Below are positions 1 to 11,240 of a stretch of 64,000 bases of DNA, piece by piece. A program made the position numbers and the translations under genes. The notes below the pieces were generated by a model. That model was not told the DNA's origin. It made no database searches and saw nothing but the letters and a program-made list of their open reading frames with translations. Positions within the stretch are counted from its first letter, which is position 1. The number at the start of each line of letters is the position of its first letter. This DNA is from Citrus sinensis. Taxonomy: Eukaryota; Streptophyta; Magnoliopsida; Sapindales; Rutaceae. Location: the NCBI RefSeq assembly GCF_022201045.2, contig NC_068557.1, positions 4,898,001-4,962,000 of the forward strand, given 5' to 3'.

Positions 1-78
1 TAAGTGCATTAGCTTTTGAACACGTCTGTTTAGAGGATGCTCACTTTCTCATCTCTCCTCAATCTTTATATGTGTACA

Positions 79-1067
79 TAGGGGTGGGCATAGGTTGGTT
101 TGGGTTGGATTTTAAGTCAACCCAAATCAAACCATAAAAATTTAGATCCAACACAAACCAACCCAAATATTTTTAACCCAACTCAAACCAAACCATTTGG
201 GTTTGGTTTGAATTTTATTATCAAAATAATTTTTACTTAAATTAAAGAATACTAAAAAATTAAAATAAAGTTTAATCACAAAAATTATTATTTCTCAATA
301 AATAAGAACATATACTTTAATAATAAACTTTCACAAACATGACATTAACAATCAATAATAAATTTTGCCACTTGTTGTTTATTTAATTATGCAATATTTA
401 TTTTTATTTATCGTTTTGGTAGTTTTGCGTTATGTTGTCTACTTATATGCTTAATTTTAGGGAGATTGCCACCTTCCTCCCTACAGTAATCAACATATAT
501 CATTTTTCCCCTTTCTGTTTTTATAATGGCCAAAAACCCCCCTAATAGTATAAGTTTACAATATTACCCTTATTTTCAACTACTCTTTTATTTATATTTA
601 TTATAAATTAAATAAATCACATGAATAGAAACTAAATAAAAATAAAGCATTAAAAATAAAAAATATATGTTTTGATATTAACAAAAAAATTAATAATAAA
701 ATTTTTTTATACTTATTTATTTTGTGAAAATTTTCTTATAATAAATATATAAGAAAATTATTAGTAAAATGATAAAAAAATTATTATAAGAAAACTTGAA
801 TGACAAATAAAAATTTATTTTAAGATAAATAATAAAATATTTTACCTATTTGTGTTCATTTATTTTGTTTTCATTTATTTCATTTGAAAAATTTGAGTGT
901 TGGGGTTTTGTTCATAACCCATGGGTAAACCATACCCAACCCATAATGAAATGATTTTCTATATAAAACCCACATCTAACACATTTTCATGATTTACCCA
1001 ACCCAAACCATTTAATTTAGTTTGGGTTTGGGTAAACCCATGAGTTGTGGGTTTATACCCACCCCTA
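79..1067. mobile_element. Non-autonomous hAT-type DNA transposon, 989 bp
   Basis: The ends are inverted copies of TAGGGGTGGGCATA (left from 79; right end reads TATACCCACCCCTA to 1067). The element is flanked by a perfect 8-bp direct duplication, TGTGTACA, at 71-78 and 1068-1075. An 8-bp duplication and a TAGGGGTG terminus are hallmarks of plant hAT elements. Both subterminal regions are full of short GGTTTGGG/CCCAAACC repeats, which in hAT elements often serve as transposase-binding sites. The interior is AT-rich and has no transposase frame, so the element depends on an enzyme from elsewhere. The perfect duplication suggests a fairly recent insertion. Confidence 0.88.
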
Positions 1068-1075
1068 TGTGTACA

Positions 1076-2006
1076 TGCAGCAATGACATTGTCAAATGTC
1101 TACAAATGCTAGAATTATCCGTCGCCACGCGTCTTATAGAAAGTGAGGTTATTGGCATTCAATAGACGTTATCTTAATTATCAATTTATGTATTAAAAAA
1201 ATTATTTTAGCCGATAAACCCATTTTGTTTTCCTGATCAATGAAAATCAAATTAGTTGACATGTAAAAGATCTTTGTGAATGTTAAAAAAATTGTGTCGA
1301 TATATAGTTGTTTCTGCCCATCAAAGACGTTATCTAATAGAGCTTTGCTGTAATGAAGATTCATCATTATTTTTGAAGTTTTGGTGCCACTTAATTTTTG
1401 GGCACAGGTTGGAGATACTATTTTTCTCTTATAATTGGGTAAAGTATGTACAATCTCTACCATAAAAATAAATAAAGTACATTTATTTCAAATATTAGTA
1501 GGTTAGAACTAGTTAGAAGTATGAGTTGTATTATAATAGAACTAATAATAAATTCGTGATTTAAAATATCAATAAAACTTTGATTGTAAATATTTTTTCT
1601 GCTCCTATTAATTACTTGTCTTATTAAGTTATCTTATTTCTTTTTAAAAATTGTATCGTAGGCTTTTGATTCTACTTTTCCTTAAATAATTGTGTGCTTG
1701 TTTTGAAAAAATATCTACAAGAAAATTAATATTCAGCAGGATAAGAAAAAATTTGAACAAAACATAGTAGAAAAATTATTTCAAATGAGTTTACACAAGT
1801 AGTAATAAAGATGCTACCTTGAGTAAAAGGTTAGTAATTGAACAAAAAAGAAAAATGATGGAACAATTTGCCCAACCCATATGATCAGTTGAACCGCCCC
1901 TGGATGCCTCACTGCCACTGGATGAAAAATTGGCATTCGCATAATTTCACTTCATTTTGTATGATTAAAGTGGAGGGAGCCATGGGTTTGAATAAGTCGT
2001 CTACTA
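1076..2006. other. Intergenic, no gene seen
   Basis: AT-rich sequence between the hAT element and a MITE. Bases from about 1885 to 2006 resemble the 350-bp repeat units at 13.6-14.3 kb, for example in the GAACC, GGNTGCCTC, TTCATTTTGTATGATTAAA and AAGTCGTCTACT words. They probably mark the upstream end of the duplicated receptor-kinase segment. Confidence 0.5.
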
Positions 2007-2382
2007 AGAGCATCTCCAAAATTCTCTATAAATTTTATTCTTCAAATACTTATTTGCTTACCTATATGGCAAATAGAATGTTGAAAAAATATGATATTAT
2101 CGAAAAAACTCTTCAAATAGAAATAAGTTAATATTATTTTAATCAAATAATTTTTTTTAAAGGCAAAGTCAATAGCAATTAAAGCACTTCTCTCTCTTTC
2201 TTCAATGAAAAGTAATAAAATATATATTGAAGAGAGAGAAATTAACTCTCCAAATTTGAAGAGAGCGAATTAGTTCTTATTTGAAAAATCTTAATTGGAG
2301 TGTCTTTTGAAACTTTAAATATTGATGTGACTCTTCAAATAAATAATAAAATCTGATTAGAAGAGTTTTTTAATAATGCTCT
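2007..2382. mobile_element. Probable MITE with AGAGCAT ends
   Basis: The left end reads AGAGCATCTCCAAAATTCTC. The right end reads AATAATGCTCT, so the outer seven bases are inverted copies. The interior is AT-rich and carries GAAGAGAGAG/CTCTCTCTTC inverted motifs near the middle. AGAGCATCTCC ends with a short TAA-like target are common in small Tourist/PIF-type elements of dicots. The element splits the upstream region of the first receptor kinase from the older duplicated sequence. A diverged minus-strand relative appears around 42440-42740. Confidence 0.45.
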
Positions 2383-2479
2383 AAAGTAAATTATTTTCAA
2401 AGCTGACAAACGTGAACATATGTTGTGACTTTGACAAGAGTTGTATTACTATTCCCATAATTGAAATATAAAAATTTTG

Positions 2480-2604
2480 GTAAACATGTTCACACGTGCC
2501 TTTCACGTGCGATTCTTAGTGGGTGGATCGTTTTACAACTATAAATATCCAATTCGCCACTTGAGAGAGTTCGGAACAACAATAAAATCTACTACAATAA
2601 TAAC
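2480..2604 (+). promoter_or_regulatory. Promoter and 5' leader of the intact receptor kinase: paired G-boxes and TATA box
   Basis: Two CACGTG G-boxes lie at 2493-2498 and 2504-2509, 11 bp apart, about one DNA helical turn. A TATA box (TATAAATA) is at 2540-2547, 58 bp before the ATG. The same module (CACGTGCCTTTCACGTGCGATTCTT, here given only as its boxes) is kept at the second kinase copy. G-boxes bind bHLH and bZIP factors; which factor acts here is unknown. Confidence 0.7.
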
Positions 2605-5600
2605 ATGCATTCCTCACCTTTCCCTTTAATGCATCTTGCCACTTTGGCTGTTCTCCTACACATAATAAAATGGCTATCACTTGGTGTAGATTCAGCTTCT
2701 CTGAGCATTGTTACGGACAGAGAGGCCTTGATCTCATTCAAGTCTCAAATAAGCCTGGAGAGTAGTTCTAGTAGCCCTCTGTCTTCTTGGAATATTAGTC
2801 AAAGCTCTTCTCCTTGCTCATGGCCGGGAGTTACCTGCAACAATTTCGGCCAAAGAGTGATTGGCCTCAATCTCTCCGGCTTCGGAATTGAGGGGACTAT
2901 AAGCCCTCATATTGGCAACCTCTCACTCCTACGTTCACTTCAACTCCAAAACAACAAGCTTTCAGGGACTCTTCCAAGCGAAATTGGTAATCTTTTTCGC
3001 TTGAGAGTTTTGAACATCAGCTCCAACAGCTTACGAGGTGTAATACCTCTAAACATAAGCAAGTTAACTGAGCTCAAGATCCTTGACTTGACGGCAAATA
3101 AGATTACAGGCAGAGTTCCTGATGAACCACTCCGTAATCTTAGAAGTCTGCAAGTCCTGAACTTGGGGAAAAATCTTCTCTGGGGCTCAATTCCACCATC
3201 CATTGCAAATCTGTCATCACTCAACACCTTAAACTTAGGCACAAATAACCTCACTGGCAGCATACCAAGTGATCTGAGCCGTCTTCAAAACTTGAAATTC
3301 CTTGATCTCACCATCAACAATCTCATTGGCACTGTTCCTTCTACCATTTACAACATGACTTCTCTTGTTTATTTGGGTTTAGCTTCAAATCAACTCTGGG
3401 GAGAGATTCCCTATGATGTTGGGGATAAGCTCCCAAATCTTCTGGGCTTCAATTTCTGCTTCAACAAATTTACAGGAAAAATTCCAGGGTCTTTGCACAA
3501 CCTCACCAATATACAAATTATCCGGATGGCGCACAACCTTCTGGAGGGAACTGTGCCGCCAGGTTTGGGGAATCTCCCTTTCCTAAAGATGTATAATATT
3601 GGTTTCAATAAGATTGTTGGCTCAGGAGATGAGGGTCTTTCATTCATCACTTCTTTAACGAACAGCACCCGTCTCAACTTCCTTGCCTTCGATGGCAACC
3701 AGTTTGAAGGCGAAATTCCAGAATCCATCGGCAATCTTTCCAACGTGCTCTCAAAACTGTACATGGGAGGCAATCGTTTTTATGGGAAAATACCTACCTC
3801 GATTGGCCGTCTCAGGAGCTTGACTCTGCTGAATTTGAGCTACAATTCGATTTCTGGCGAAATCCTAACGGAAATAGGCCAATTACAAGAACTGCAGTCA
3901 CTGGATTTGGCTGGAAATCAAATCTCTGGTAGCATTCCGAATACCCTTGGTAATCTCAAGAAGTTGAACCAGATCGATTTATCAGGAAATGAATTGGCCA
4001 GTGAAATACCAACTTCATTTGGAAACTTTCAGAATCTACTTTCTATTGATCTGTCCAACAACAAGCTCAACGGAAACATCCCTAAAGAGATTCTAAGCCT
4101 ATCTAGTTTGACCACCATTGTGAATCTGTCTAAGAATTTCCTTGACGGAACTTTGCCCGAAGAAATTGGCATGCTAGGAAATGTCGTTACCATCGACCTA
4201 TCAGCCAATGGCCTGTCCGGTAATCTGCCAAACTCCTTCAAAAACTGCAAGAGCTTGGAGAAACTATTGATGGCTAACAATAAATTCTCGGGGCCTATTC
4301 CAAATATTTTGGCGGAGTTGAAGGGCTTGGAAGTTCTAGACCTCTCCTCCAACAAACTTTCTGGCTCCATTCCTTCTGATCTCCAAAATTTACGAGCCCT
4401 TCGTTCTTTGAATCTCACATTCAATAATCTAGAAGGAGTAGTTCCCCGTGAAGGAATTTTCAGACATACGTCCATGGTCCATTTGGAAGGCAATCCAAAG
4501 CTTTGCTTGCATTTGGGATGTGAGAACTCTTCTAGTCATGGAAGAAGGCGAATCATTATATATGTTATAGTTGCCATTATTGCTATCATAGCAGGTTGTT
4601 TCCTAATTTTTTGGCTGATTATTGTGAGGAAAGGCAAAGCGAAGCCCATTGGAGTTTCTACATTATTCAAACATAGCCCTCAAATGATTTCATATGATGA
4701 GCTGCGTCGAGCCACAGGGAATTTTAGCCATGAAAATTTGATTGGAAGTGGGAGCTTTGGGTCAGTGTACAAAGGATATCTCAGAGAAGGCATTAGTGTC
4801 GCAGTTAAGGTTCTTGACATCGAAAGTACTGGAACTTGGAAGAGTTTTTTTGCCGAATGTGAAGCTTTGAGAAACACCAGGCATCGTAATCTTGTCAAAC
4901 TGATAACATCATGCTCTAGCTTGGACTTCAAGAATATGCAGTTTCTTGCTCTGGTATATGAATTCCTAGGTAATGGAAGCTTGGGAGATTGGATTCATGG
5001 CGAGAGAAAGAATGAACATGGTAATGGACTTAATTTTCTGGAGAGATTAAATATAGCCATTGATATCGCCTCTGCACTGGACTACCTTCACAATGACTGT
5101 GAAGTTCCAATAGTACACTGTGATTTGAAGCCAGGCAACATTCTTTTGGACGAAGATATGACAGCAAAGGTGGGAGATTTTGGGCTGGCCAGGTCTCTAC
5201 TAGAGAGAATAGGCAATCAATCTTCTATTAGCTCCACACACGTTTTAAAGGGTTCAATTGGTTACATACCTCCAGGTTAGTGCCTTAATTTACAACTCTC
5301 TGCTTCCCTTGAAGGTTTAAGTCGTCTACTATAAATTAAACTAACCATTAAATGAATATTAAATCATGATGCAGAATATGGTTTAGGTGAAAAGCCATCA
5401 ACAGCTGGAGATGTATACAGCTTCGGAGTGATGTTACTCGAAATTTTTACCGGAATGAGTCCAACCCATGAGAGTTTTGCTGGAGAAGTTAGTCTTGTTA
5501 AATGGGTGGAATCAAATTTCCCAAAGAATGCGCTGCAAGTGTTAGATCGGGAGCTGCGACAGCTGATGATGAGCAGTGAAAGCCAAACCATACAATTACA

Positions 5601-5757
5601 TGATTGTTTGATCACAATCATTGAATCTGTTGGGCTGTCCTGCACCACTGAATCTCCCGGTGGTCGCATTGACATCAGAGAAGCTCTCCGCAGGCTCAAA
5701 AATGCTCAAAAGATCCTTCTTAAGCGGCGGCAGCCTAATGAAAAAACCATGAATTAA
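2605..5757 (+). CDS. LRR-XII receptor-like kinase (EFR/FLS2/XA21 type), intact
   Basis: Two exons, 2605-5275 and 5375-5757, give 1017 residues. The intron begins GTTAGT, ends GCAG, and lies at the kinase-domain position usual for subfamily XII. Order: signal peptide (about 1-30), LRRNT cap with a cysteine pair around the SPCSWPGVTC motif, about twenty plant-type LRRs (LxGxIP), one membrane helix (about 650-674), then a Ser/Thr kinase. Visible kinase parts are the P-loop GSGSFGSVYKG (from about 714), Lys735 in VAVK, HCD at 838-840 (a non-RD catalytic loop, typical of immune receptors) and DFG at 858-860. The family sits in the plasma membrane and senses microbial peptides or proteins with a SERK co-receptor. 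The ligand cannot be read from sequence. The closest relatives are likely the At3g47570-like group. A broken tandem copy lies 13 kb downstream. Confidence 0.95.
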
Positions 5758-6665
5758 TACACACACACACACATATATATAACATAAGCTCGTTCGAGAG
5801 CAATTCACGCTGCTGTCAGTTGATGTCAAGCTTAATAATGCAGTGCTGTGTATGGTACAAAAGCGTGGGAATAAACAAATCGGAATTTGCTGACTGTTAA
5901 TTACATTATTTCGTATGATATACCTTTCTTCCAGTCTTTATATCTAACTAAATTCACAATATCTCTCACAGTGCTGGTACCGATTAATGAGCTTTCACCA
6001 AATTCTAACAGAAGCAAGTGGCATAGATTTACGCTGAGGATGCATTTTTAAATATTTTTGCCATTTTCAAAAAAAAAAAATTAAACTATATATAGATAGG
6101 CGTATTTCTAGAAATATATTGAAAAAGATTTTTTGAACTCCAATCTTTTGAAAGGCTTCATTCACTCTCAATGTACTGTATAAAGGGAAAAACAAAAACT
6201 CTATGATAGCTTTTATGAGCTTGATCTTGAATCAGCTTTACTTGGGTAGCTGTAATTTCACTATTTTAATTTATTGCTTAACATCAACTGAAGTCTGGAC
6301 AAAACTCAACATAGGATTTCATAAATAAGCAAAGAGAAATCTATTGTTTTACCGTGACCTTAGCGAAATATGAAGAGCACTCTCTTACTAGTATTGTGAG
6401 ACTTCTTTCGGCTAAAAACAAAAGTGGGTGAGTTTTATATCTATGAAATTCCAGGATTTCTGGAATAGTTCCAAAGTAATTCCACCATTCAATGAACCAG
6501 TATGAAAATATGAAATCGATTCCTCTTTTGATGTAGAAAAATCAAGAGCACTATTGTTGTCAGTTTAAAACAAAAATGCATTAAGCCATGCTCGATAGTA
6601 ATTCCAATAACTATGACCTGGAGGGCAAAACTATTTGAGAATTTTTTGTACTAATTTGATTTTTC
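5758..6665. other. 3' flank of the intact receptor kinase
   Basis: A short (AC)n(AT)n microsatellite follows the stop at 5759-5780. The next 370 bp or so, to about 6140, align by eye with the 3' flank of the broken copy (to about 19690), so the duplication extends past the gene. Nothing else recognised. Confidence 0.5.
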
Positions 6666-6669
6666 CCCC

Positions 6670-9309
6670 CTCAGGAGGAGTAAGAACTTTCAAAATTTGA
6701 CTGTGGAATAGGTAATAAAATTAGATTTTTTGGACGAGGGTAATGTTTGAATTTAGCTAATTCTAAATCAATCAAAATAAATTCATAAAAATTTTGATTT
6801 TCCCTAAAGTCTTTTGGTTCGAAATGAAATCTTTCTGAAAGAAGATTTTTGACAAATTGTTGTGCATTTTTTAAAATATATTTATCTTCCAATATAAGAA
6901 TTTTTTATTTCAAGATTTTTTAAAACATTCTTTATCTTGAAAATAGCTTTTAAGAGGTGTTCGATTTGCAAAAGGAACAACCTCTGTGTTTTTGTTCAAA
7001 GAAAGAGTTGTTTTTACAACAGATTTCAAATCTATTATGGAACTATTTCTATCTCCGGTTTTGCTGGAGAAATCGCAAGAGTTACTTTTGGAGATTTTTC
7101 AAACAATAAATCCATAATTGAATAAATTTCTCTCTTGACAAATTTTTTTGGAGAAGAACTAGATGTAGCCTTCTCTTTGAGGTTTTGATCACTTTGACCT
7201 CTGAGAGCTTCTTTATCTTTACACAATTTCATATCATGAATTTTAGAACTGGAAGATTGACCGTAAGACGATTTTGACGGTTTTTTGGGTGGTTTTCTTC
7301 TCTTGGGGTTTACGTGGCATTTATACCTCCCTCGGAGAAATTCCTTGGTGAGATAGTCAAGAAGGAAATTAGACTTCCTTTTTATACAAGAAATTGCTTG
7401 CCATCGGGAAATCTATTTTGATGCAACATTTTTATCATCTTTTTTGTAAAATCTCTTTTGCAGATTCGCAATCAGCACATACAAGAAATTTTGATTTGAT
7501 AAATCTCTTTTGCAGATTTTCAATTTATTCTGTATTATTTTTCTTTTGTTTAATGATACCTCCATATCCTATTTCAGATGCATCAGTTTCAATAATTTTG
7601 TAATTATTTAGATCAGCTACATGCGAACAAGGCAAAAACTTGATTTGATTTTTTTTTTATTTGTTTGACAATTTGTGTGTGTGCATTTTCCCATAGTCTA
7701 GGATTCTTTTTTATTTAATTAATTTGTAATTTTCTTTTGTTTAAAACTTTTTTTTAATGAAAATTTTTTTCACTAAAATTCTATAGAAACAATATTAATT
7801 TTTTAAATAATTAATAATCTTGTATGAATTTATTGGTTTTATTTTATATTTACTAATTCTGTGCATAATTTATAATTTTTATGTCTATTTCGGTATTGAT
7901 GCCGTAGTTTTCGTTACGGCATTATAGAATTGTCTTGAATATCTAATATTTCATTCATTATTCTTTGTAATTCTAATGGAGCATTTTTTAATTCAAATGG
8001 TACAACATTCCATTTATATTAGTCAAATTGTATAGTAAACACAATTTCAAGTCTATCCTTTTCTTTTATTTGTATTTGCTAAAACCCAAATTTCATATTA
8101 AACTTCAAAAATATTTTAGCATTATAAAGTGTCTACAGTAAATCTTTTTTATTGAGAATTAGATATCTAAACCATCTTAAAGCTTGATTTAGAGGTTTAT
8201 ACTTTGGCCCCGGCCGTTTGGGATTGAGGTTGAAACTCAATAAACTATTTATTTCATAAGTTTTGATAAAAATAGTGTTTGGTAAATTTTGTAAAAGCAG
8301 CTTATTTTATAATATTTTCCATTTCATCAACAGCTTTTAAAAGCAGGTATATGGTTGCTTTTCATAAGCAACTTATTCAATAAGCTACCACACTTTTTTA
8401 AAATACCTATTATAACCCTAGTATTTTAATAAAAAGACAATTATATCTTACTTATCCATAAACCCTAATCTATAAATTATTAAATATTATTTTACCATCA
8501 CAATTTAGTTATCGCCATAACCAAGTACGTTCTCTTCAATTTTGCTCTAGTGATGGAAAATGGAAAATTTGCGGAATTTTATTGCAAAAAATTTATTGTC
8601 GATGTAATACATATTACTTTTTATTTTATTTAGATTATATAAAAGTATAAATTTTTATCATATTTTATGTAATAGATTATGAAATTCTTCACATTTCTCT
8701 TAATTGAGCCTTTTTAATGTAATTTTACATATTTAAGAAAAAAAAATATGTCCAAACAATTTATTAAGCATAAAATAAAAAGTAATTAAAACGTATGTCT
8801 ATTTTGGTCATTATATAATACAACAACACTTTCACAATAAGATTTACCAAACGCATGTACTCTACTTTTTAAACTCACAGCGGCCGCAACAGCACAATTT
8901 ACCAAACATTGAGCTACTTTTTTAATCAGCAGCTTATTTCATCTGCACAGTACAAACAACTTATTTCATCAGCCTTCGCAATCCCAAATTGGGCCTTTAT
9001 CACTAATTAGCATTCTTCATTACATAAAAAGCCAAACAACCCTAAGGAGATTGGCTTTTTCTAATTAATTTTTTATTCAAAAGATAATCAATTTCTTTCT
9101 TACAATAATTTTCTCATTCTTTATTCATTTGTACTGGTCTAGCTTTTCTTGGAATTGATTTTCCCATCAATTTCTTTTTCGTAAGGATTAAGGAAGTTCA
9201 GCCATATATTGTTTTCTTTCCCAAAAAGCATTTAATAAGTTTGAACAAATTGTTTCTTTAATAGTTTATTGAAGTTGTAAAATTCTTTTATATATATATA
9301 TATATATAT
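6670..9309 (-). mobile_element. Caulimoviridae (pararetrovirus) fossil, reverse transcriptase and RNase H part
   Basis: On the minus strand, short conceptual stretches resemble the polymerase of plant pararetroviruses in the expected order. The N-terminal part of the reverse transcriptase lies around 9020-9290, central reverse transcriptase around 7930-8200, an RNase H-like stretch around 7400-7620, and a lower-similarity tail continues to about 6670. The pattern is closest to petuvirus/florendovirus-like endogenous elements, such as those reported in Citrus. It is a fossil with many breaks (roughly ten or more), and a hAT-like element has inserted into it. That nested insertion and the decay argue for an old integration. 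Confidence 0.7.
8206..8995. mobile_element. hAT-like non-autonomous element nested in the pararetrovirus fossil
   Basis: The ends are inverted: the left begins GGCCCCGGCCGTTTGGGATTG, and the right ends CAATCCCAAATTGGGCC. The flanks are TTTATACTT at the left and TTTATCACT at the right, which look like a slightly decayed 8-bp duplication. Subterminal AAGCAGCTTATTT and TTTGGTAAA motifs recur in inverted form. There is no coding frame. Viral reverse-transcriptase similarity resumes on both sides, so this element arrived after the viral integration. Confidence 0.65.
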
Positions 9310-10555
9310 GGGTAATTTTCAGTTTCATTCCCTGAGGTTTGGGGTCCCTTCACTTAGATAGAATGTATAAGGGTATCTCCACTTTGCACCCCTACCGTTA
9401 GTATAAAGTTTAACTGTTAATTGATTGAATAAATGATTGAAATACCCTTGCTTCAGAAAACAATATTCTAGATACATACTGGGCACTGGATCATTCAAAA
9501 ATGTGGCACCAAATTATATTAATATCTCAGTAAAACCCATGAGAAATACACTTATCATTTGTTGTATCAAGCTCCTAGTTCGATCTACAGACCAACATTA
9601 TCATGGTAAGTAATCTGCACACTTAATAATTATTAAAAAAAAAAAAGAACATCAAGTACAGACTTTATTAGTTTAAATAAATACATGCATTTTCCATATT
9701 ATTGCTCTTAATCTTGTCCGAAATATTCATCTTTAACAAGATGTTAACCAACGTAACAACTGTTTATGCAATGAATATTCACAATTTAGAGATAAAACAT
9801 ACAACCCAACTAAAATTAGCATGCCAAGTTCTTGATTCTAGCGGCGGTCATCCTCTAAAATAAGTATCCAACGAAGAAATAATCAACTAAAACAACAATT
9901 TTTATCATGGGTTTTCATGATTTGAATTATAAAAAAAAAAAACATGCACCACCTCTGCAAACCAACATTAGCATTATTGTTCAACCTTAGCTTTACTTTT
10001 AGCTCATCCCAGCACTGTAAAAATGAAAAAAAAAATACAACAAACAAGGGAAGTTTCAGTTACCTGGCATGCGGCTCCATCACAAGTGGGTGGGTTCTTA
10101 GTCGTCATCGATATTCGCTCACGGCCGTCGAATCAGTTTGAAATCTTACATCAATTCCTATCAAACTTGATTTCGATTGCTTCCCCGAAATCTTATTCCT
10201 CACAACAACGAATTCGCTTAATGGTGATATGAATTTGCTTTTTCGATTAGTGAAGATAAAAATTAAACAAATCATTGTTTTCAATTTGGCGTAAAACTTG
10301 TTGAATGCTAACATGCTTCTGTTATTACCCAGCGGACATAACAATGTTTCTGACATGTTCCAGTTTCCAAAGTGCAAAAATTCAAAATATTTTTAATAAT
10401 TAATTAATTTAGCATGCAATTACTTAAATGTCCTCACATACTGAATATATATTAAACTTTATACTAATGGTAGGGGTGTAAAGTGGAGATACTCTTATAC
10501 ATTCTATCTAAGTGAAGGGACCCCAAACCTCTAGGGATGATACAGAAAATCACCC
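9310..10555. mobile_element. Mutator-like non-autonomous element with about 104-bp terminal inverted repeats
   Basis: The left 104 bp (GGGTAATTTTCAG...) and the reverse complement of the right 104 bp (GGGTGATTTTCTG...) match at about nine of ten positions, including GAGGTTTGGGGTCCCTTCAC. Flanks of nine bases are TATATATAT and GATATATAT. Long inverted repeats with a 9-bp duplication are typical of Mutator-like elements, but the TA-rich flank makes the duplication weak evidence. The interior has no transposase. It lies between the two oppositely oriented pararetrovirus pieces. Confidence 0.7.
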
Positions 10556-10599
10556 GATATATATATCTCTTTTTCTTGGATTTGCTTTTCTATTCTTTG

Positions 10600-11240
10600 T
10601 ATTATATTTTCTTTTACGCAAACAAGAAAGAAAAGAAAATTTATCAAACATGTAATGTAAATTGTGCTAGGAAATCTTATTGTAGAAGAAAAAAATTTGA
10701 AAAACAATAAGAAAATTCATATTTTTATAATAGACCCAAGAAAACCAAATACATCAAAAAAAGATAAAAGTTCCAAGAAAATACTACAAAAATTTTCAAA
10801 TAAAATAATTCTTTGTTCAAATGTGGAAAATCTGGACACACAACAAAATATTGTTGAATAAGAAGAAAAATAAACCAATTAGAACTTGATGAAGAAATTG
10901 TTAAAAATTTTGAACTTATATTAATTGGAACCTCTTCTGAATCCGAGGAACGATATGATAATTCATGAAATTACATTTTAAGTTCAAAACTTGTTTTAGC
11001 AAAAATCAAATGAGTACAAGAAAGAGTTTTTGTTATAATTTTCAAATGATGAAGAAGACTAACAAACCACTGAAGATTCAATTGTTGATTTGGCACAAAA
11101 CAATGAAAATAATTGTTATGAAATATTATGAATTAGTCCATAACAATACCATCCGTAAAAGTCACATGCCAAATGGGGAATACTGTGAATCATATGTCCG
11201 TAACAATAACTTTAACTGACTATTTGTATCACAACAACTT
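10600..11240 (+). mobile_element. Caulimoviridae fossil, coat-protein (zinc-knuckle) part
   Basis: On the plus strand, lysine-rich sequence is followed by a CCHC zinc-knuckle-like stretch around 10810-10860. An acidic, serine/glutamate-rich stretch follows, as at the C-terminal end of pararetroviral coat proteins. It is opposite in orientation to the polymerase part at 6.7-9.3 kb, an arrangement common in rearranged endogenous pararetroviruses. It is broken, with several breaks, and looks old. Confidence 0.6.

Noticed and set aside
1868-2131. 87-codon open frame upstream of the intact receptor kinase
   Set aside because: It runs from the duplicated repeat into the MITE, with no recognisable protein.
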